From the NCBI GenBank assembly GCA_036525795.1, contig DATCZS010000052.1:1-37592 (forward strand): a stretch of 37,592 nucleotides of DNA, in the 5' to 3' direction. This stretch comes from DATCZS01 sp036525795. GTDB lineage: Bacteria > Actinomycetota > Acidimicrobiia > Spongiisociales > ZC4RG35. Both the position numbers and the translations under genes were made by a program. Shown piece by piece: positions 27,241 through 37,391 of this stretch. The number at the start of each line of letters is the position of its first letter. Within the stretch, counting starts at the first letter, position 1. The notes beneath the pieces are model-generated. The model had not been told where the DNA came from. It ran no database searches and worked only from the letters and a program-made list of their open reading frames with translations.

Positions 27241-27311
27241 AGGGTAGTGGGCGGTGGTCGCCGGTCCGCGGCGCTCCGGTCACTCCCCCGCCCCTGGGGT
27301 ACCCTGAAATC
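27241..27311. promoter_or_regulatory. Divergent leaderless promoters with identical -10 boxes
   Basis: TACCCT on the minus strand (27246-27241), 6 bases before ATG 27234, and TACCCT on the plus strand (27300-27305), 6 bases before GTG 27312. Confidence 0.5.
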
Positions 27312-28157
27312 GTGATCGAAAGGCGCCTCGTCATCGTCTCGGGCAAGGGTGGCGTGGGCAAGTCGGCGGTGGCCGCAGCCATCGCCATCGCCGCCCAGCG
27401 GGCCGGCAAGCGGGTCCTGGCCATTTCCATGGTCGGCACCGGGGGAGGCCTGGCCGGCCATTTCGGAGAGGGCGCGATCGGCTTCGAGCCGCGCGAGATC
27501 CAGCCCGGGTTGCATGCGCTCGCCGTCGACCGGTCCAAGGCGCTCATCGAGTACCTCAAGGTCCAGGCGGGGGTTCCCGCTCTTGCGACGTTCGGACCAA
27601 TCGCCCGGGCGTTCGACGCCCTGGCGTCGGCTGCCCCGGCGGTCCGCGAGATCGTCACCATGGGCAAGGTGCTCTGGGAGGTGCGGAGGGGAGAGTGGGA
27701 CCTGGTGGTGGCGGACGGACCGCCGACCGGTCAGATCGGCTCGTTCATCCGGGCCCCGAAGTCGATCACCGAGCTCGTCGAGGCAGGCCGCATCCAGGAA
27801 CAGGCTGCCTGGATGCAGGGCCTGTTGTCGGATCGGGAGGCGTCCGAGCTGGTGCTGGTCACCGTTCCCGAAGAGCTCCCCACCTCCGAGACCATCGAGA
27901 CCATCGAATGGCTCGAACGCGAACAGGTGATGGGACGCCGCACCCTCGTGGCGAACCGGGTTCTCCCCGAGCTGGCGGTCGGCACCCTTCCCAGCGGAAA
28001 GGCGGGGGAGGCCGCCCGGCTGCATCTCAGTCTCGCCGCCGACCAGGAGGTGTGGCTCGGGAATCTCCCCTCCGACATCCGCTTGCCTTTCCTGTTCGGG
28101 GTGAGGACCGCCACCGAGGTCGCATCGCTGCTCGCCGACGAGATGGAGCCGAGATGA
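27312..28157 (+). CDS. ArsA/Get3-like ATPase, first of pair
   Basis: 281 residues from GTG. The deviant Walker A GKGGVGKS (11-18) has the signature lysine K12. VVADGPPTGQIGSF is the switch II region, and the sequence resembles mycobacterial Rv3679 (ALAVD...IEYL; the PPTG-R/Q-I motif). Family members form heterodimeric ATPases proposed to act in membrane-protein or envelope-related transport rather than arsenite export; no arsenic genes are nearby. The stop overlaps the start of its partner (ATGA). Confidence 0.9.
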   Translation: MIERRLVIVSGKGGVGKSAVAAAIAIAAQRAGKRVLAISMVGTGGGLAGHFGEGAIGFEPREIQPGLHALAVDRSKALIEYLKVQAGVPALATFGPIARAFDALASAAPAVREIVTMGKVLWEVRRGEWDLVVADGPPTGQIGSFIRAPKSITELVEAGRIQEQAAWMQGLLSDREASELVLVTVPEELPTSETIETIEWLEREQVMGRRTLVANRVLPELAVGTLPSGKAGEAARLHLSLAADQEVWLGNLPSDIRLPFLFGVRTATEVASLLADEMEPR

Positions 28158-29182
28158 CCAAGACCATCCTCGTCACAGGCGGCGGCGGCGTCGGGAAGAC
28201 CACGGTGTCCGCCGCGCTCGGGGTCGCCGCCGCCCGGCGGGGCATCCGCACGCTGGTGGTCACCGTCGATCCCGCCCGCCGCCTGGCAGACGCATTGGAT
28301 GTCGACGACCTGGGCACCGAGCCTCAACCCCACCCCACGGAGCCGCACCTGTGGGCGGCGATGCTGGACGCGTCCGCGTCGTGGTCGGCGATCGCCCGGC
28401 GCCACGCCGATCCGGCGGTGGCGGACCGCCTGGTCGACAACCGCTTCTTCGCCGCCGCGACCTCCCACTTCCCCGCCTCTCAGTCCTACGCCGCCGCCGA
28501 GGAGGCCGTCACATTCGTCGACGCCCGCGCCTGGGAGCTGGTGGTGGTGGACACTCCCCCGTCCGCCGGTGGTATCGAGTTCTTCACCGCGCCGGCCGAC
28601 ATGACCGAGCTCGTCGGGGGAAGGCTCCTCAGGTGGCTCACGGGAGGGCGGCTCCCCGGGCGCAGGTTCCTGTTCGACCGCACGGCGCGACCGGCGCTGC
28701 GCGTTGCCGGCCAGGTTCTCGGCTCAGGGCTGCTGGAACAGGTGGCCGAGTTCCTCATGGACCTGCGCACGACCTACGACGGCGTCGCCCGGCGATCGAG
28801 GGAGATCGAGGCCCACCTGAAGGCCTCGACGACCATCGTGGTCACCACCGCCGACCCATCGCCGATCAGAGAGGCCGTCCGGTTCTTCCGGGAGCTGCCC
28901 GAGATCGCCAATCGGCCCGTGGCGGTGGTGTTCAACCGCACGCTGCCGGAGGACTGGATCGGCGCCCGACCCGGGCGGGTGAGCCCGGACCTGGCCGAGA
29001 ACCTGCGTCGCTGGGGGGCGGAGTCCGAACGCCAGCTGGACTTCCGCACCGAGTTCGCCAACCGCTACCGGACCGAGCTCACGACCATCTCCTGGCGCGC
29101 ACAGCCGCCCACCGACCTCGACGCCCTCCACGACATGGTCACCGGCTCCAGCGGATTCCCCCTCGTCACCCTCCTGTCCTGA
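28154..29182 (+). CDS. ArsA/Get3-like ATPase, second of pair
   Basis: 342 residues. The P-loop is GGGGVGKT (9-16), with Gly10 in place of the signature lysine, as I recall for Rv3680. VTVDPARRLADAL, VVVDTPPS and VVFNRTLP match that family closely. The two proteins probably form a heterodimer with one complete and one lysine-less deviant P-loop. A hydrophobic stretch at about 175-200 could be a client-binding groove. Its last 17 bases overlap the convergent hrpA. Confidence 0.9.
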   Translation: MTKTILVTGGGGVGKTTVSAALGVAAARRGIRTLVVTVDPARRLADALDVDDLGTEPQPHPTEPHLWAAMLDASASWSAIARRHADPAVADRLVDNRFFAAATSHFPASQSYAAAEEAVTFVDARAWELVVVDTPPSAGGIEFFTAPADMTELVGGRLLRWLTGGRLPGRRFLFDRTARPALRVAGQVLGSGLLEQVAEFLMDLRTTYDGVARRSREIEAHLKASTTIVVTTADPSPIREAVRFFRELPEIANRPVAVVFNRTLPEDWIGARPGRVSPDLAENLRRWGAESERQLDFRTEFANRYRTELTTISWRAQPPTDLDALHDMVTGSSGFPLVTLLS

Positions 29183-32100
29183 CCACGGCGTCGAGCGCCC
29201 GCCGGACCCGCGTGGGGCTGACCGACCCCCTTGTGCCGAGCTGCTGGGCGAACAGGCTCACCCTCAGCTCCTGCAGCATCCATCCGATCTCGATCAGGGC
29301 CGCCGTGAAGCCCAGGGCTTCGACCAGGCGATCGTGTTCGGCCTCGAGATCCCGGATGATCCCCATCGACTGGAGATCGCGCTCGGGCCTGTCGGCGAGT
29401 GCGTCGAGGCGGATCACCACCGCCGCCAGATAGCGGTCCACGTCCTCGATCCGCGGCCCGCCGAGTGCCGTCAGAAACCCGCGGTAGATGAGGCGGCGCA
29501 CCTGTTCGCCCACGTCGTCGATGGCCTCGGCGAACGCCTCGGCACCGAGCGCCGGGACCCTCCGCTCGATCTCGCGCAGACCTCGCAGAACCTTCAACGA
29601 CGCCGAGGCGATCCCGGTGATGCGGTCCGCCACGTCGTCGCGGACCCGGCGCGCCAGGTCGTCGAAGGCCGTTGCGTCCCACGCGGGCCCACCCCGCTCC
29701 GCCATGATCTCATCGACGGCGGCCTCCAGGCAGTCCTCCATCCATTCACCCCTGGTCGCGTACGGGCCGGTGTTCCTCAACAGCCGCGTGGCGTCGTCGT
29801 CGAGGATCGGGCGGAGGAGACGGTCGACGGTCCGCAGGTTGAGGATCAGCAGCCGTCTGGTCGCCTCCCACATCGACGTCGCCTGCTCGTCTTCGGTGGC
29901 CAACAGACGGATGCCTACAGACGTCTCCTCGTCGACCAATGCCGGGAAGGCGGTCACCTCGTGGCGTGGGCCGGCGATCACCACCCGGCGGGGGAGCTCC
30001 CCGAAGTCCCAGGCCGTGATGCCGGTTCGTTCGAGAGGGTGACTGGCCTCCCCCACGACCGACCGGGCCCGCTCGCGCAGCTCCTCCTTGAGGGCGGCGA
30101 GCGAGTCGCCTGTCGCGATCTCGGTGTCTGCGTCGTCGACGATCCGGAACCGGGGGCGCAGATGGAGGGGAAGCGACTCGAGATCGAAGGCGTCCGGTGC
30201 CACCGCCAGCCCGGTCTTGCGGATCACGGCGAGCCGCAGGGGCTCGATGAGCCCCCCGCCCGTGGTGTCGAGCCCGTCCACCAACTCCTCGACGCTCTCC
30301 GAGATCGGCATGAGCGCCTTCCGCACGGACTTGGGAAGCGACCGCAGCAGCGCCGTGACGAGCTCGGTCCGGAGCCCGGGGATGTGCCATTCGAACACCG
30401 CCGGATCGACCCGGTCGAGGACCCGGACAGGAACCTCGACCACCACCCCGTCGGTGGCCACCTCGGGGTCGAACTCGTAGCGAAGGGCGAGCGCGATGTC
30501 GCCGATCTCCCACTCGGCCGGGAAGGCGGCCTCGTCCGGCGGTGGCACCGCCGGGTCGATCAGATCGCGGCGGGACAGGTCGAGCAGATGGGGCGACTCC
30601 TCTCTCGCGTCCTTCCACCACCGCTCGAAGTGACGGACGCTGGTGATCTCACCCGGCAGGCGGGCATCGAACCACTCGACCAGCGTTTCGTCGTCGACCA
30701 GGAGATCATTGCGTCGCTCCCGCGCCTCGATCGCCTCGACTTCGGCGATGCGCTCCCGGTTGGCGGCGAGGAAGCGGTGATCCGCCTCCCACTCCCCCAG
30801 CACCAGGGCGTGGCGGATGAACAGCTCCCGGGCTCCGGCCGGATCGACCCGCCCGTATGGGACCGTCCTGGTCGCGAGCGGGAGCCCGAAGATCGTGACC
30901 GTCTCCCGGGTCGACGACGACCCCCGCTCGGGGTCCCACCACGGGTCGGAGTAGGTGCGCCTCACAAGATGGGCGCCGACCTCCTCGACCCACTCCGGCT
31001 CGATCCCGGCTGCGGCGTGGGCCCACAGCCTGGTGGTCTCCACCAGTTCGGCGGCCATCACCCAGCGGGGGGACCCCTTGAAGAGCGAAGACGCCGGGCT
31101 GAGGGCAAACCGGCTGCCTCTCGCTCCGCGGTACTCGAACCCTTCCGGATCTCTCATCCCGATGTTCGACACCAGCCCGGCCAGGAGCGCCCGGTGGATG
31201 ACCTCCGGTGCGGCCGGGCGACGGTTGCGGTGGAACCCCAGCTCGTGGATCACCTGTCGCAGCTGGGAATGCAGATCCTGCCATTCGCGGATCCTGCGGT
31301 AGTGGAGGAACTCGTCCCGGCACAGCGCGCGGAACTGCTTCGACGTCCTCGCCCGGCGCTCGGTGTGCAGGTACTCCCACAGGTGCAGCCAACCCAGGAA
31401 GTCAGACGACGGATCGGCGAATCTCCGGTGCATGGCGTCGGCCTCGGCCTCTTTGCCGATCGGTCGCTCGCGGGGGTCCTGGAGGGAGAGGGCCGAGGCG
31501 ATGATCAACACCTCGCGCAGGCAGGCGGTGCGGTTGGCTTCGATCACCATCCGCGCCAGACGGGGATCGACGGGAAGACGGGCCATCTGCCGGCCGACCT
31601 CGGTGAGCCATCCTCTGGTTCCCCGCCTGCCTCCGCCCACGGCCCCCAGCTCGGTGAGGACCGCCACCCCGTCGCGAATCGATCTGGCATCCGGCGGATC
31701 GAGGAAGGGGAACGATTCGACCTCGCCCAGGTCGAGCGCCGCCATCTGGAGGATGACCGAGGCGAGGTTGGTGCGAAGGATCTCCGGCTCGGTGAACTCG
31801 GGGCGCGCCAGGAGATCGTCCTCGGAGTAGAGGCGTATACACACCCCGGGCCCCACCCGCCCGCACCGTCCGGCTCGTTGCGCCGCCGACGCCTGCGACA
31901 CTGCCTCGATCGGAAGCCGCTGCACCTTGGTCCGGCGGCTGTAGCGGGAGATCCTGGCGGTGCCGGGGTCGACCACCGACCGGATCGACGGGACGGTGAG
32001 CGAGGTCTCGGCCACGTTGGTGGCGATCACGATCCGCCGCCCGGTGTGCGGCTCGAACACCCGGTGCTGTTCGGCGGCGGAGAGCCGGCCGAAGAGCGGC

Positions 32101-33047
32101 ACCAGCTCGGTGTGGGCGAGGGCGAGGTCGGACAGCGCATCGGCGGCGTCTCTGATCTCCCGCTCCCCCGAACAGAACACGAGGATGTCCCCGGTGCTCT
32201 CCGCTGCGAGCTCGGCGACGGCGTCTGCGATCCCTTGAGGCTGGTCCCGCGGAGCGGCGCGCGGGTCGTCGAGCGGCCGGTAGCGGATCTCGACGGGGTG
32301 CGCTCGCCCGGACACCTCCACCACCGGCGCATCGTCGAAGTGGGCGGAGAACCGCTCGGTGTCGATGGTCGCCGACGTGATGATCACCTTGAGGTCGGGA
32401 CGCCGGGGAAGCAGGTTCTTGAGGTATCCGAGCAGGAAGTCCACGTTGAGGCTTCGCTCGTGGGCTTCGTCGACGATCACCGTGTCGTATGCGAGGAGCC
32501 GGCGGTCGCGCTGGATCTCGGCCAGCAGGATGCCATCGGTCATCACCTTCACCAGCGTGCGGTCCCCGACCTGGTCGGTGAATCGCACGGTGTAGCCGAC
32601 GATCCCCCCCAGTTCGCCCCCGAGTTCCTCCGCCACCCTCTCGGCGATCGAACGGGCGGCGATTCGGCGCGGCTGGGTGTGACCGACCATCCCCCGCACC
32701 CCGCGCCCGAGCTCCAGACACAGCTTGGGGAGCTGGGTGCTCTTTCCCGACCCGGTCTCCCCCGCCACGATCACCACCTGGTGTCCCTCGATGGCATCCC
32801 GCAGATCGCCGAGACGCTCACAGATGGGGAGATCCTCGGGGTAGGCGATCGTGGGCGGGAGGGCGCCGACCCGGTGGGCGAGCCGTTGCTCGGCCGCCTC
32901 CACCGCAGTGGCGACCTCGACCATCGCCCTCCGCCGGCGTTCCCGCTCACCGATCCTCTCCGCGTTCCGCAGGAGCCGGCGGACTCTCTCCCGGTCGGCC
33001 GGCATGAGCGCGTCTGCGCGGGACCGAAGGCTCGCGGTTGTCGGCAT
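29166..33047 (-). CDS. hrpA: ATP-dependent RNA helicase HrpA (DEAH box)
   Basis: 1293 residues, close to the 1300 of E. coli HrpA. Walker A is GETGSGKST (96-104), the DEAH box is at 193-196 (VIVDEAHERS), SAT is at 225-227, and motif VI is the QRAGRCGRVGPGVC region. Winged-helix and ratchet segments follow, then the long C-terminal DUF3418-type region (from about residue 690). HrpA unwinds RNA and resolves stalled ribosomes in bacteria where it has been studied. It starts 3 bases after the DUF998-like gene stop, so it is probably translated from the dnaE-led transcript. Confidence 0.96.
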   Translation of the reverse strand: MPTTASLRSRADALMPADRERVRRLLRNAERIGERERRRRAMVEVATAVEAAEQRLAHRVGALPPTIAYPEDLPICERLGDLRDAIEGHQVVIVAGETGSGKSTQLPKLCLELGRGVRGMVGHTQPRRIAARSIAERVAEELGGELGGIVGYTVRFTDQVGDRTLVKVMTDGILLAEIQRDRRLLAYDTVIVDEAHERSLNVDFLLGYLKNLLPRRPDLKVIITSATIDTERFSAHFDDAPVVEVSGRAHPVEIRYRPLDDPRAAPRDQPQGIADAVAELAAESTGDILVFCSGEREIRDAADALSDLALAHTELVPLFGRLSAAEQHRVFEPHTGRRIVIATNVAETSLTVPSIRSVVDPGTARISRYSRRTKVQRLPIEAVSQASAAQRAGRCGRVGPGVCIRLYSEDDLLARPEFTEPEILRTNLASVILQMAALDLGEVESFPFLDPPDARSIRDGVAVLTELGAVGGGRRGTRGWLTEVGRQMARLPVDPRLARMVIEANRTACLREVLIIASALSLQDPRERPIGKEAEADAMHRRFADPSSDFLGWLHLWEYLHTERRARTSKQFRALCRDEFLHYRRIREWQDLHSQLRQVIHELGFHRNRRPAAPEVIHRALLAGLVSNIGMRDPEGFEYRGARGSRFALSPASSLFKGSPRWVMAAELVETTRLWAHAAAGIEPEWVEEVGAHLVRRTYSDPWWDPERGSSSTRETVTIFGLPLATRTVPYGRVDPAGARELFIRHALVLGEWEADHRFLAANRERIAEVEAIEARERRNDLLVDDETLVEWFDARLPGEITSVRHFERWWKDAREESPHLLDLSRRDLIDPAVPPPDEAAFPAEWEIGDIALALRYEFDPEVATDGVVVEVPVRVLDRVDPAVFEWHIPGLRTELVTALLRSLPKSVRKALMPISESVEELVDGLDTTGGGLIEPLRLAVIRKTGLAVAPDAFDLESLPLHLRPRFRIVDDADTEIATGDSLAALKEELRERARSVVGEASHPLERTGITAWDFGELPRRVVIAGPRHEVTAFPALVDEETSVGIRLLATEDEQATSMWEATRRLLILNLRTVDRLLRPILDDDATRLLRNTGPYATRGEWMEDCLEAAVDEIMAERGGPAWDATAFDDLARRVRDDVADRITGIASASLKVLRGLREIERRVPALGAEAFAEAIDDVGEQVRRLIYRGFLTALGGPRIEDVDRYLAAVVIRLDALADRPERDLQSMGIIRDLEAEHDRLVEALGFTAALIEIGWMLQELRVSLFAQQLGTRGSVSPTRVRRALDAVVRTGG

Positions 33048-33050
33048 GGG

Positions 33051-33764
33051 CTACCAGTCTGGCCGATCCGGCCGGGCTCCCGTGGCGCGGTGAACCTCGA
33101 CCGGACCTCCCCGCTCGCCCCGGCGGAGGCCGGATCCCGCCTCCAGCCCGTACCAGAGGAACGTCACCAGAAACATCGACCGCTGCGCCAGTCCCTCGAT
33201 GGCGACGAACACGTACATCGCCGGCGGCACGACCACCGATGCTCCGACGGTGACCCAGTCGAAGATCCGCATGCCGGGAGGCGGCCTCCCTCGCCCGAAT
33301 CCGACCGCCAGTACGCCGAGGCTGAAGGCCACTCCGGTGAGAGCGGCGGCCGCCGAATGCAACGCGTTCTCGGCCTCGTCGTATGGCGCACCGTTCCAGG
33401 GGGCGTCAGAGAAGACCGCCGCAGCGATGACGGCGGCGGCGTAGACGCGATGCATCCATCGTCCGGCTGCGCCCCATCGTTGCGAACAGACATGCGACGC
33501 CACCGCCACCGCCACGCCGAGCATCACGAAGCCCAGCCTGGTCACCCATCCCCCGCCCAGCCCCTGGGCGGCCGACTCGCTCACGGTCAGCCGCACCATC
33601 GAATAGGAGTCGCCGACCACCCACGGCGCAGCCGAGATACACGCCGCCGAGCCGGCCAGCAGCCCGATCACGGCGATGCGCACGTTCCGGCGGGGCTCAC
33701 GCTCCGTTTCTCGGGGCCGTGCGGACAACCGCAGAGACATCGCCATGCCCTTCAGTTCCACCAT
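33051..33764 (-). CDS. DUF998-like membrane protein
   Basis: 237 residues from ATG at 33764. An ATG at 33740 has a better ribosome site (AAGGG 7 bases upstream) and would give 229 residues. There are about six membrane helices. The features SYSMVRLTVSESAAQG-W near helix 1, FSDAPW, and HSAAAALTGVAFSLGVLAVGF resemble DUF998 integral membrane proteins; this is by pattern, not search. The function is unknown. It lies 37 bases after dnaE and 3 bases before hrpA. Confidence 0.75.
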   Translation of the reverse strand: MVELKGMAMSLRLSARPRETEREPRRNVRIAVIGLLAGSAACISAAPWVVGDSYSMVRLTVSESAAQGLGGGWVTRLGFVMLGVAVAVASHVCSQRWGAAGRWMHRVYAAAVIAAAVFSDAPWNGAPYDEAENALHSAAAALTGVAFSLGVLAVGFGRGRPPPGMRIFDWVTVGASVVVPPAMYVFVAIEGLAQRSMFLVTFLWYGLEAGSGLRRGERGGPVEVHRATGARPDRPDW

Positions 33765-33801
33765 GTTCGCCGCCGCCCGCCCCGGGAAGGGGCGTCTGTC
33801 A

Positions 33802-36800
33802 TCAGACGACGAGCGCAGATGGCCCGAGCAGTTCGCGGAGCTCGGCGTAGAGCGCCGAACGCAGCTCGACCCGGAAGTCGTCCGACAGCTTCACCACCTT
33901 GTTGCGGTCGCCGTGCACCATGTGCAGCAGCACCGCACTCGTCCCCGGGTGGTTGGAGAACACCGACTTCAAACGGTCGATCAGGTCACTCGACAGCCGC
34001 TCGGCCGGAACCCTGAGCCGCAGGGTGGTGGTGTTCCTCACCTGCAGCTCGGACAGCTCCCTGGCGATGATCTTGACGTCGTCGCCGCGATGGTCGAGCC
34101 TCCCGCTGACGACCACGATGGCGTCCTCGTTGATGCGGGGGCCGTGCTCGGCCACGGTCTTGGGGAAACAGACCACCTCGACCGACCCCTCGAGGTCCTC
34201 CAGCTGGAAGAACACCATGGGGTCGCCCTTCTTCGTGTAGCGGCGGGTGATCCCCCCGACCAGGCCACCGACGGTCACCGACGTGCCGTCCGCCGAGTCC
34301 CACAGTGCCGGAATGGATGTGGCACCGGCCGATCGCAGCGAGGAGACCACCCCGAGCAGCGGATGATCGGAGACGTAGAGGCCGAGCATCTCTTTCTCGA
34401 AGGCGAGCTTGGTCTTCTGGCTCCACTCGTCGTCGGGGATCTCGTATGAGACGCCATGGGTCTCGGTGGCCTCTGTCCCGAACAGCGAGAACTGACCGAT
34501 CTCCTCGTTCCGGCGGCGTTCGACGATCGCATCCACGATGTCCTCGAACCTGAACGCCAGCGCCTTGCGGGCGTAGCCGAGCGAATCGAACGCCCCCGCC
34601 TTGGTCAACGACTCGATGGTTCGTTTGTTGAGCACGTCGAGGTCGACGCGCTCACAGAAGTCGGGGAAGTCGGCAAACGGCGCGTCGGCCCGGGCGGCGA
34701 TGATGCGCTCGACCACCCCTTCTCCCACGTTGCGAACCGCCGACAGGCCGAACCGCACCTTGGTCTCGGTCACCGTGAAGTCCACGTCCGATTCGTTGAC
34801 GTCGGGAACCAGTACCTCGACACCCATGCGTCTGCACTCGTTGAGGTAGACGGCGGTGCGGTCCTTGTCCCGCTTGGTGGCGGTGAGCAGCGCCGCCATG
34901 TACTCGGCCGGGTAGTGCGCCTTCAGGTAGGCGGTCTGAAAGGCGACGTATGCGTAGCAGGCGGAATGGGAGAGGTTGAAGCCGTAACCGGCGAACGGCT
35001 CGATGGCGTCCCACAGGTCGTCGCCCAACTGCTCGGGATGGCCCTGGGCGACGCATCCGGCGACGAACTTCTCCTTCTCCGCCGCCATCACCGATTTGAT
35101 CTTCTTCCCCATCGCCTTGCGGAGGTTGTCCGCCTCGGCCATCGAGTAGCCGGCCATGTCCCTGGCGACCTGCATCACCTGTTCCTGATAGGTGATGATC
35201 CCGTAGGTCGATTCGAGGAAGGGCTCGGTGGCCGGGTGGGGATACTCGACCGGTTTGCGGCCGTTCTTGCGGTCGGCGAACTCGTAGTGCATGTTCATGC
35301 CCATCGGGCCGGGCCTGAACAGCGCGTTGACGGCGATGATGTGCTCGAAGGTCTCGGGTTCGAGCGCCCGGATCAGCGAGCGCATCGACGAGCCCTCCAA
35401 CTGGAAGACGCCGATCGTCTCGGCACTGCGGATCATCTGGAAGGTGGCCTCGTCGTCGAGCGGGACATTGTCGATGTCGACGCGGTGGCCGTGGCTGCGC
35501 TCGATCAGCTCGAGGGTGCGCTCGATCGTCGAGAGGTTGCGCAGACCCAGGAAGTCCATCTTGAGCAGGCCCATCGACTCGATGCCGTGCATCTCGTACT
35601 GGGTGACGACCTCGGCACCTTCTCCCTTCTGCTGGATCGGGATGATCTCGGTGAGAGGCTTCGGCGTGATCACGACGGCGGCGGCGTGGATGGAGTCCTG
35701 GCGGCGCAGGCCTTCGAGGCCGAGGGCGGCGTCGACCACCCTCTTCACCTCCGGCTCGCCCTGGTAGGCCTCGCGCAGAGGGGCGGCGTTGTTGTACTGG
35801 TCGCGCAACGCCGAGTCGGTGTCGTCGGTGGGTGGCTGCAGACACTGGGCCAGCGACGCCTCCTTGCCGAGGATGGCGGGCGGCATCATCTTGGCGACGC
35901 GATCTCCGAGCGAGTACGGGTAGCCGAACACCCGGGCCGCATCGCGAATGGCCTGCTTCCCCTTGATGGTGGAGAAGGTGATGATCTGCGCGACGTGGTC
36001 GGACCCATACTTCTCGGCGGCGTAGCGGATGACGTCCGCCCGGTACCGCTCGTCGAAGTCCATGTCGATGTCCGGCATCTGCTTCCGGCCGGGGTTGAGG
36101 AACCGCTCGAAGATCATTCCGTAGCGGATCGGGTCGAGATCGGTGATCCGCAGGCAGTAGGCGACGATGGAGCCCGCCGCGGAACCCCTCCCCGGCCCCG
36201 TGCGGATGTTGTTCTCGCGGGCGAAGCGGATGAGATCCCAGACGATCAAGAAGTAGGCGGGGAAGCCCATCTCTCCGATGACCTTCAGCTCGTGACGGAT
36301 CCGCTCCTCGGCCTGCTCCCCCAGCGGGTCGCCATACCGCGCCCTGGCCCCCTCGTACACGAGCCGTTCGAGGTATGTCGCCTCGGTCTCGCCCGGGGGA
36401 ACCGGGAACTCGGGGAGAAGGATGTTCCCGAACTCGAGCTCGACGTCTGCCCGCTCGGCGATCCACAGGGTGTTGTCGCAGGCGCCGGGAAACCGCTCTT
36501 CGGGAAACAGGGCCCGCATCTCGGCGGCGCTCTTGAGGTAGAACTGGTCGCCGTCGAATGCGAATCGGTTGGGTTCGTCGATCGTCGCCCCGGTCTGGAT
36601 GCACAGGAGCACATCGTGCGCCTCGTATTCCCCCCGATGCGTGTAGTGGGCGTCGTTGGTCGCGAGGAGAGGAGCTCCGATTCGGCGGGCGATCTCGTTC
36701 AGGTCGTCCAGGATGCGGCGCTGGGCCTCGATTCCGTGGTCCTGGATCTCGATGAAGAAGTTGTCCTTGCCGAAGATGTCCTGATACGAGGCGGCTGCGG

Positions 36801-37308
36801 CGAGGGCGGCATCGAAATCGCGCACCGCTCCCTGGTTGCCCTCCTCCCGCGACGCGTCGGGAGCGAGCAGCTGGGCGACCTCGCCCCCCAGGCAGCCGGA
36901 GGTGGCGATGATCCCCCGGGCGTGCTCGGCGAGCAGCTCCTTGTCCATCCGGGGCTTGTAGTAGTACCCCTCGAGATAGGACCTCGACGACAGCTTCATC
37001 AGGTTGCGGTACCCGACCTCGTTCTCGGCGTACAGCAGCATGTGGTGGCGGATGTTCTGGGATCGAGCCGGGCGGTCGAAGCGAGATCCGGGCGTCGTGT
37101 ACGCCTCCATCCCGATGATCGGCTTCACGCCCTTGTCCCTGGCGGACCGGTAGAAGTCGACGACGCCGTACATCACGCCGTGATCCGTGATCGCCACCGC
37201 CGTCTGTCCGTCGGCGTGCACCGCCTCCATGACGTCTTTGACCCGCGCCGCCCCGTCGAGCATCGAGAACTCGGTGTGAACGTGGAGATGGGCGAACGAC
37301 GATGTCAT
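33802..37308 (-). CDS. dnaE: DNA polymerase III alpha subunit
   Basis: 1168 residues, the main replicative polymerase (DnaE1 type). The PHP domain retains metal ligands (HLHVHTEFSMLDGA with H8, H10, D18; ITDHG with H43), so it may proofread as DnaE1 does in mycobacteria. The catalytic Asp pair is D413/D415 in PDIDMDFDE, the third Asp is in LKMDFLGLRNLSTIE, and GPGRGSAAGS (371-380) is the nucleotide-binding loop. Helix-hairpin-helix and OB-fold regions follow (SVTVGGLVGGITRRYTKKGDPMVFFQLED). There is no Shine-Dalgarno before the ATG. A possible -10 TACATT (minus strand, 37353-37348) would give a leader of about 35 bases. Confidence 0.97.
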   Translation of the reverse strand: MTSSFAHLHVHTEFSMLDGAARVKDVMEAVHADGQTAVAITDHGVMYGVVDFYRSARDKGVKPIIGMEAYTTPGSRFDRPARSQNIRHHMLLYAENEVGYRNLMKLSSRSYLEGYYYKPRMDKELLAEHARGIIATSGCLGGEVAQLLAPDASREEGNQGAVRDFDAALAAAASYQDIFGKDNFFIEIQDHGIEAQRRILDDLNEIARRIGAPLLATNDAHYTHRGEYEAHDVLLCIQTGATIDEPNRFAFDGDQFYLKSAAEMRALFPEERFPGACDNTLWIAERADVELEFGNILLPEFPVPPGETEATYLERLVYEGARARYGDPLGEQAEERIRHELKVIGEMGFPAYFLIVWDLIRFARENNIRTGPGRGSAAGSIVAYCLRITDLDPIRYGMIFERFLNPGRKQMPDIDMDFDERYRADVIRYAAEKYGSDHVAQIITFSTIKGKQAIRDAARVFGYPYSLGDRVAKMMPPAILGKEASLAQCLQPPTDDTDSALRDQYNNAAPLREAYQGEPEVKRVVDAALGLEGLRRQDSIHAAAVVITPKPLTEIIPIQQKGEGAEVVTQYEMHGIESMGLLKMDFLGLRNLSTIERTLELIERSHGHRVDIDNVPLDDEATFQMIRSAETIGVFQLEGSSMRSLIRALEPETFEHIIAVNALFRPGPMGMNMHYEFADRKNGRKPVEYPHPATEPFLESTYGIITYQEQVMQVARDMAGYSMAEADNLRKAMGKKIKSVMAAEKEKFVAGCVAQGHPEQLGDDLWDAIEPFAGYGFNLSHSACYAYVAFQTAYLKAHYPAEYMAALLTATKRDKDRTAVYLNECRRMGVEVLVPDVNESDVDFTVTETKVRFGLSAVRNVGEGVVERIIAARADAPFADFPDFCERVDLDVLNKRTIESLTKAGAFDSLGYARKALAFRFEDIVDAIVERRRNEEIGQFSLFGTEATETHGVSYEIPDDEWSQKTKLAFEKEMLGLYVSDHPLLGVVSSLRSAGATSIPALWDSADGTSVTVGGLVGGITRRYTKKGDPMVFFQLEDLEGSVEVVCFPKTVAEHGPRINEDAIVVVSGRLDHRGDDVKIIARELSELQVRNTTTLRLRVPAERLSSDLIDRLKSVFSNHPGTSAVLLHMVHGDRNKVVKLSDDFRVELRSALYAELRELLGPSALVV

Positions 37309-37391
37309 CGGGTGGAGCGAACGGCTGACTTACACGGCTGTCATTCGAATGTAGTCACCCCCGCCCCGCCGCGCCACAGCGCGAAACGCAT

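Noticed and set aside
29334..34016. Very long plus-strand open frame (1560 codons) opposite hrpA
   Set aside because: It mirrors hrpA and the DUF998-like gene, has no family motifs and has an Arg/Gly/His/Pro-rich composition expected of antisense frames in GC-rich DNA.
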